A DNA stretch of 24,999 nucleotides. It comes from Pirellulaceae bacterium. GTDB lineage: Bacteria; Planctomycetota; Planctomycetia; Pirellulales; Pirellulaceae. The stretch covers positions 1 to 24,999 of the forward strand of contig JABDKS010000736.1 in the NCBI GenBank assembly GCA_013002105.1, read 5' to 3'. The number at the start of each line of letters is the position of its first letter. The first letter of the stretch is position 1. The notes beneath the pieces were generated by a model. The model searched no databases. It was not told the DNA's origin and saw only the letters and a program-made list of their open reading frames with translations. This document shows, in pieces, positions 23,895-24,999 of the stretch. A program made the translations under genes and the position numbers.

Positions 23895-24140
23895 ATGGAC
23901 AGAGAGATCAACGTTCTAGCATTGGTCAAAGGTGAAGAGAGATTCATCTTTTTGTTCGATGACTACAATCGCGACGAGACGCTGCGTCAATTAGCTCGCT
24001 TTGCTGCGGATCCCGACCTCGATTTTTCGTGGTACGACGCTGCGATGTTAAGCCGCAAGATCCGCGATGCGGTTCCATCAGACGACGATCTGCTTGCAAA
24101 CGACGAGTTTGATAGCCTGTCGATCGAGGACTTTCGGTAA
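23895..24140 (+). CDS. Small acidic cytoplasmic protein upstream of xerC
   Basis: This 81-aa acidic protein has a well-ordered composition: strand-like NVLALVKGEERFIFLFDD, helix DETLRQLARFAADPDL, then FSWYDAAMLSRKIRD and an acidic tail (DDDLLANDEFDSLSIEDF). It has no signal or membrane segment. I believe very similar short proteins occur in other planctomycetes, but I know no function. The start is ATG 23895. It ends 53 bp before the recombinase gene on the same strand, so co-transcription is likely. Confidence 0.75.
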   Translation: MDREINVLALVKGEERFIFLFDDYNRDETLRQLARFAADPDLDFSWYDAAMLSRKIRDAVPSDDDLLANDEFDSLSIEDFR

Positions 24141-24193
24141 CCCTCGCGAACTTGCTCCGTCGCAGTCTTTGATGCCAATTGCCCGAGAGCAAC

Positions 24194-24999
24194 ATGCGCA
24201 GCGCGATCGCACAATTCTTAAAGTACCTTGCGACCGAGCGCAATGCATCTGACCTGACGATCAAAGCGTATCGCGAAGACCTGTTCGGGTTGGTCGACTA
24301 TCTAGAAAACACTCGCGGCAGCGTACCTCATCCCGATTCGCTTTCGCCGCAAGACCTGCGGACCTACCAAGCCGCGTTGCAGCAAGCCGACTATGCGAGA
24401 ACGACAATCTCGCGGAAGCTAGCATCGCTGCGTAGTTTCTACAAGTTTTCGATGCGTGAGGGGATCGCCAAAAACAATCCCGCCAAACCACTACGCAACC
24501 CACGCCGTCAACGGAAACTACCGCACGTTCTGACAAACGACGAAGTCGGCCGACTGCTCGAAGCACCACCCCGCAACTCGGCTGCCGGCCTGCGTGATCG
24601 TGCCATCTTAGAAACCATGTACTCCGCCGGTTTGCGGGTCAGCGAATTGGTTGCGCTTCGCGAACGCGATGTCGACCGGGACGAACAAATCATTCGCGTT
24701 CGTGGTAAAGGTCGCAAGGAACGAATCAGCCCACTGGGATCTTTTGCGGTCAAAGCAATCGATGCCTACGCGAGAAAACGCGTGCGCGATCCCAAAACCG
24801 ATTCGCTCGGTCGCGACGCTCCTGTCTTTGTCAATCGGTTTGGCAGGATACTGACGACCCGCAGTGTGGGCCGAATGCTCGAGAAGTACATCGCGAAAGC
24901 GGAACTTGATGCACGGACGAGCCCTCACACGTTGCGTCACAGTTTTGCGACACATCTGTTGGACCGGGGCGCCGACATTCGCAGCGTGCAAGAACTGCT
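24194..24999 (+). CDS. xerC: Tyrosine recombinase XerC/XerD, N-terminal 268 residues (cut by window edge)
   Basis: This is a tyrosine recombinase of the Xer type, which resolves chromosome dimers at dif with a partner Xer protein near the septum. The N-terminal SAM-like DNA-binding domain covers about residues 1-100 (FLKYLATERNASDLTIKAYR, ARTTISRKLASLRSFYKF). In the catalytic domain Arg148 (SAGLRVSELVAL), Lys172 (GKGRKER), His245 and Arg248 (SPHTLRHSFATHLL) sit at positions nearly identical to those of E. coli XerD. The remaining His and the nucleophilic Tyr lie beyond the window. The numbering and lack of extra domains favour a housekeeping Xer over a phage integrase; xerC versus xerD cannot be settled here. 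ATG 24194-24196 fits the family N-terminus. Confidence 0.92.
   Translation, partial: MRSAIAQFLKYLATERNASDLTIKAYREDLFGLVDYLENTRGSVPHPDSLSPQDLRTYQAALQQADYARTTISRKLASLRSFYKFSMREGIAKNNPAKPLRNPRRQRKLPHVLTNDEVGRLLEAPPRNSAAGLRDRAILETMYSAGLRVSELVALRERDVDRDEQIIRVRGKGRKERISPLGSFAVKAIDAYARKRVRDPKTDSLGRDAPVFVNRFGRILTTRSVGRMLEKYIAKAELDARTSPHTLRHSFATHLLDRGADIRSVQEL

Noticed and set aside
1..24999. CRISPR arrays, tRNA or rRNA genes, prophage
   Set aside because: I saw no spaced repeat series, no cloverleaf with a CCA end or T-loop consensus, and no phage structural genes. The Xer recombinase looks like the housekeeping type.

Overview
The window looks like chromosomal DNA from a planctomycete of the Pirellulaceae (Rhodopirellula-like). 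The evidence is a PSCyt1/DUF1549/DUF1553 protein beside a DUF1501 protein, an ECF sigma fragment with planctomycete-type sequence, lipid A biosynthesis (LpxK), moderate GC, many non-ATG starts, and almost no Shine-Dalgarno sequences. No database search was possible. Functions are assigned from visible motifs and family knowledge.

Layout. Positions 1-14976 are read almost entirely on the minus strand. At the left edge is the start of a secreted CsgG-like protein (1-296, cut by the window). Next comes a DUF1501 / PSCyt1-DUF1549-DUF1553 pair (425-4137). The main feature is a five-gene cluster (4316-13971) with two versions of one biochemical module. Module 1 is a circularly permuted ATP-grasp protein, an alpha-E protein, and a giant transglutaminase-like + DUF2126 (putative amidoligase) protein. 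Module 2 is a fused ATP-grasp/alpha-E protein and a stand-alone transglutaminase-like protein. Comparative genomics has proposed that such sets make, attach or remove peptide-like amide-linked tags, but the substrate is unknown. A minus-strand terminator (14355-14395) separates this cluster from a small two-TM protein (14557-14976).

Positions about 14980-16900 are gene-poor and decaying. They hold an ECF sigma-factor gene broken by a repeat-derived insertion (two 47-bp direct repeats flanking a hairpin), a second degraded frame with an in-frame TAG, and a 77-bp CTAG-bounded, MITE-like element. The ends of that element supply the stop codons of the reading frames on both sides.

The right part holds glycerate 2-kinase (minus), divergent from a Ski2-like SF2 helicase (plus), then lpxK (plus), a tiny Thr-rich lipoprotein with its own terminator (minus), a small secreted protein (plus), a perfect nested palindrome, an 81-aa acidic protein, and the start of a XerC/XerD-type tyrosine recombinase that runs off the window.
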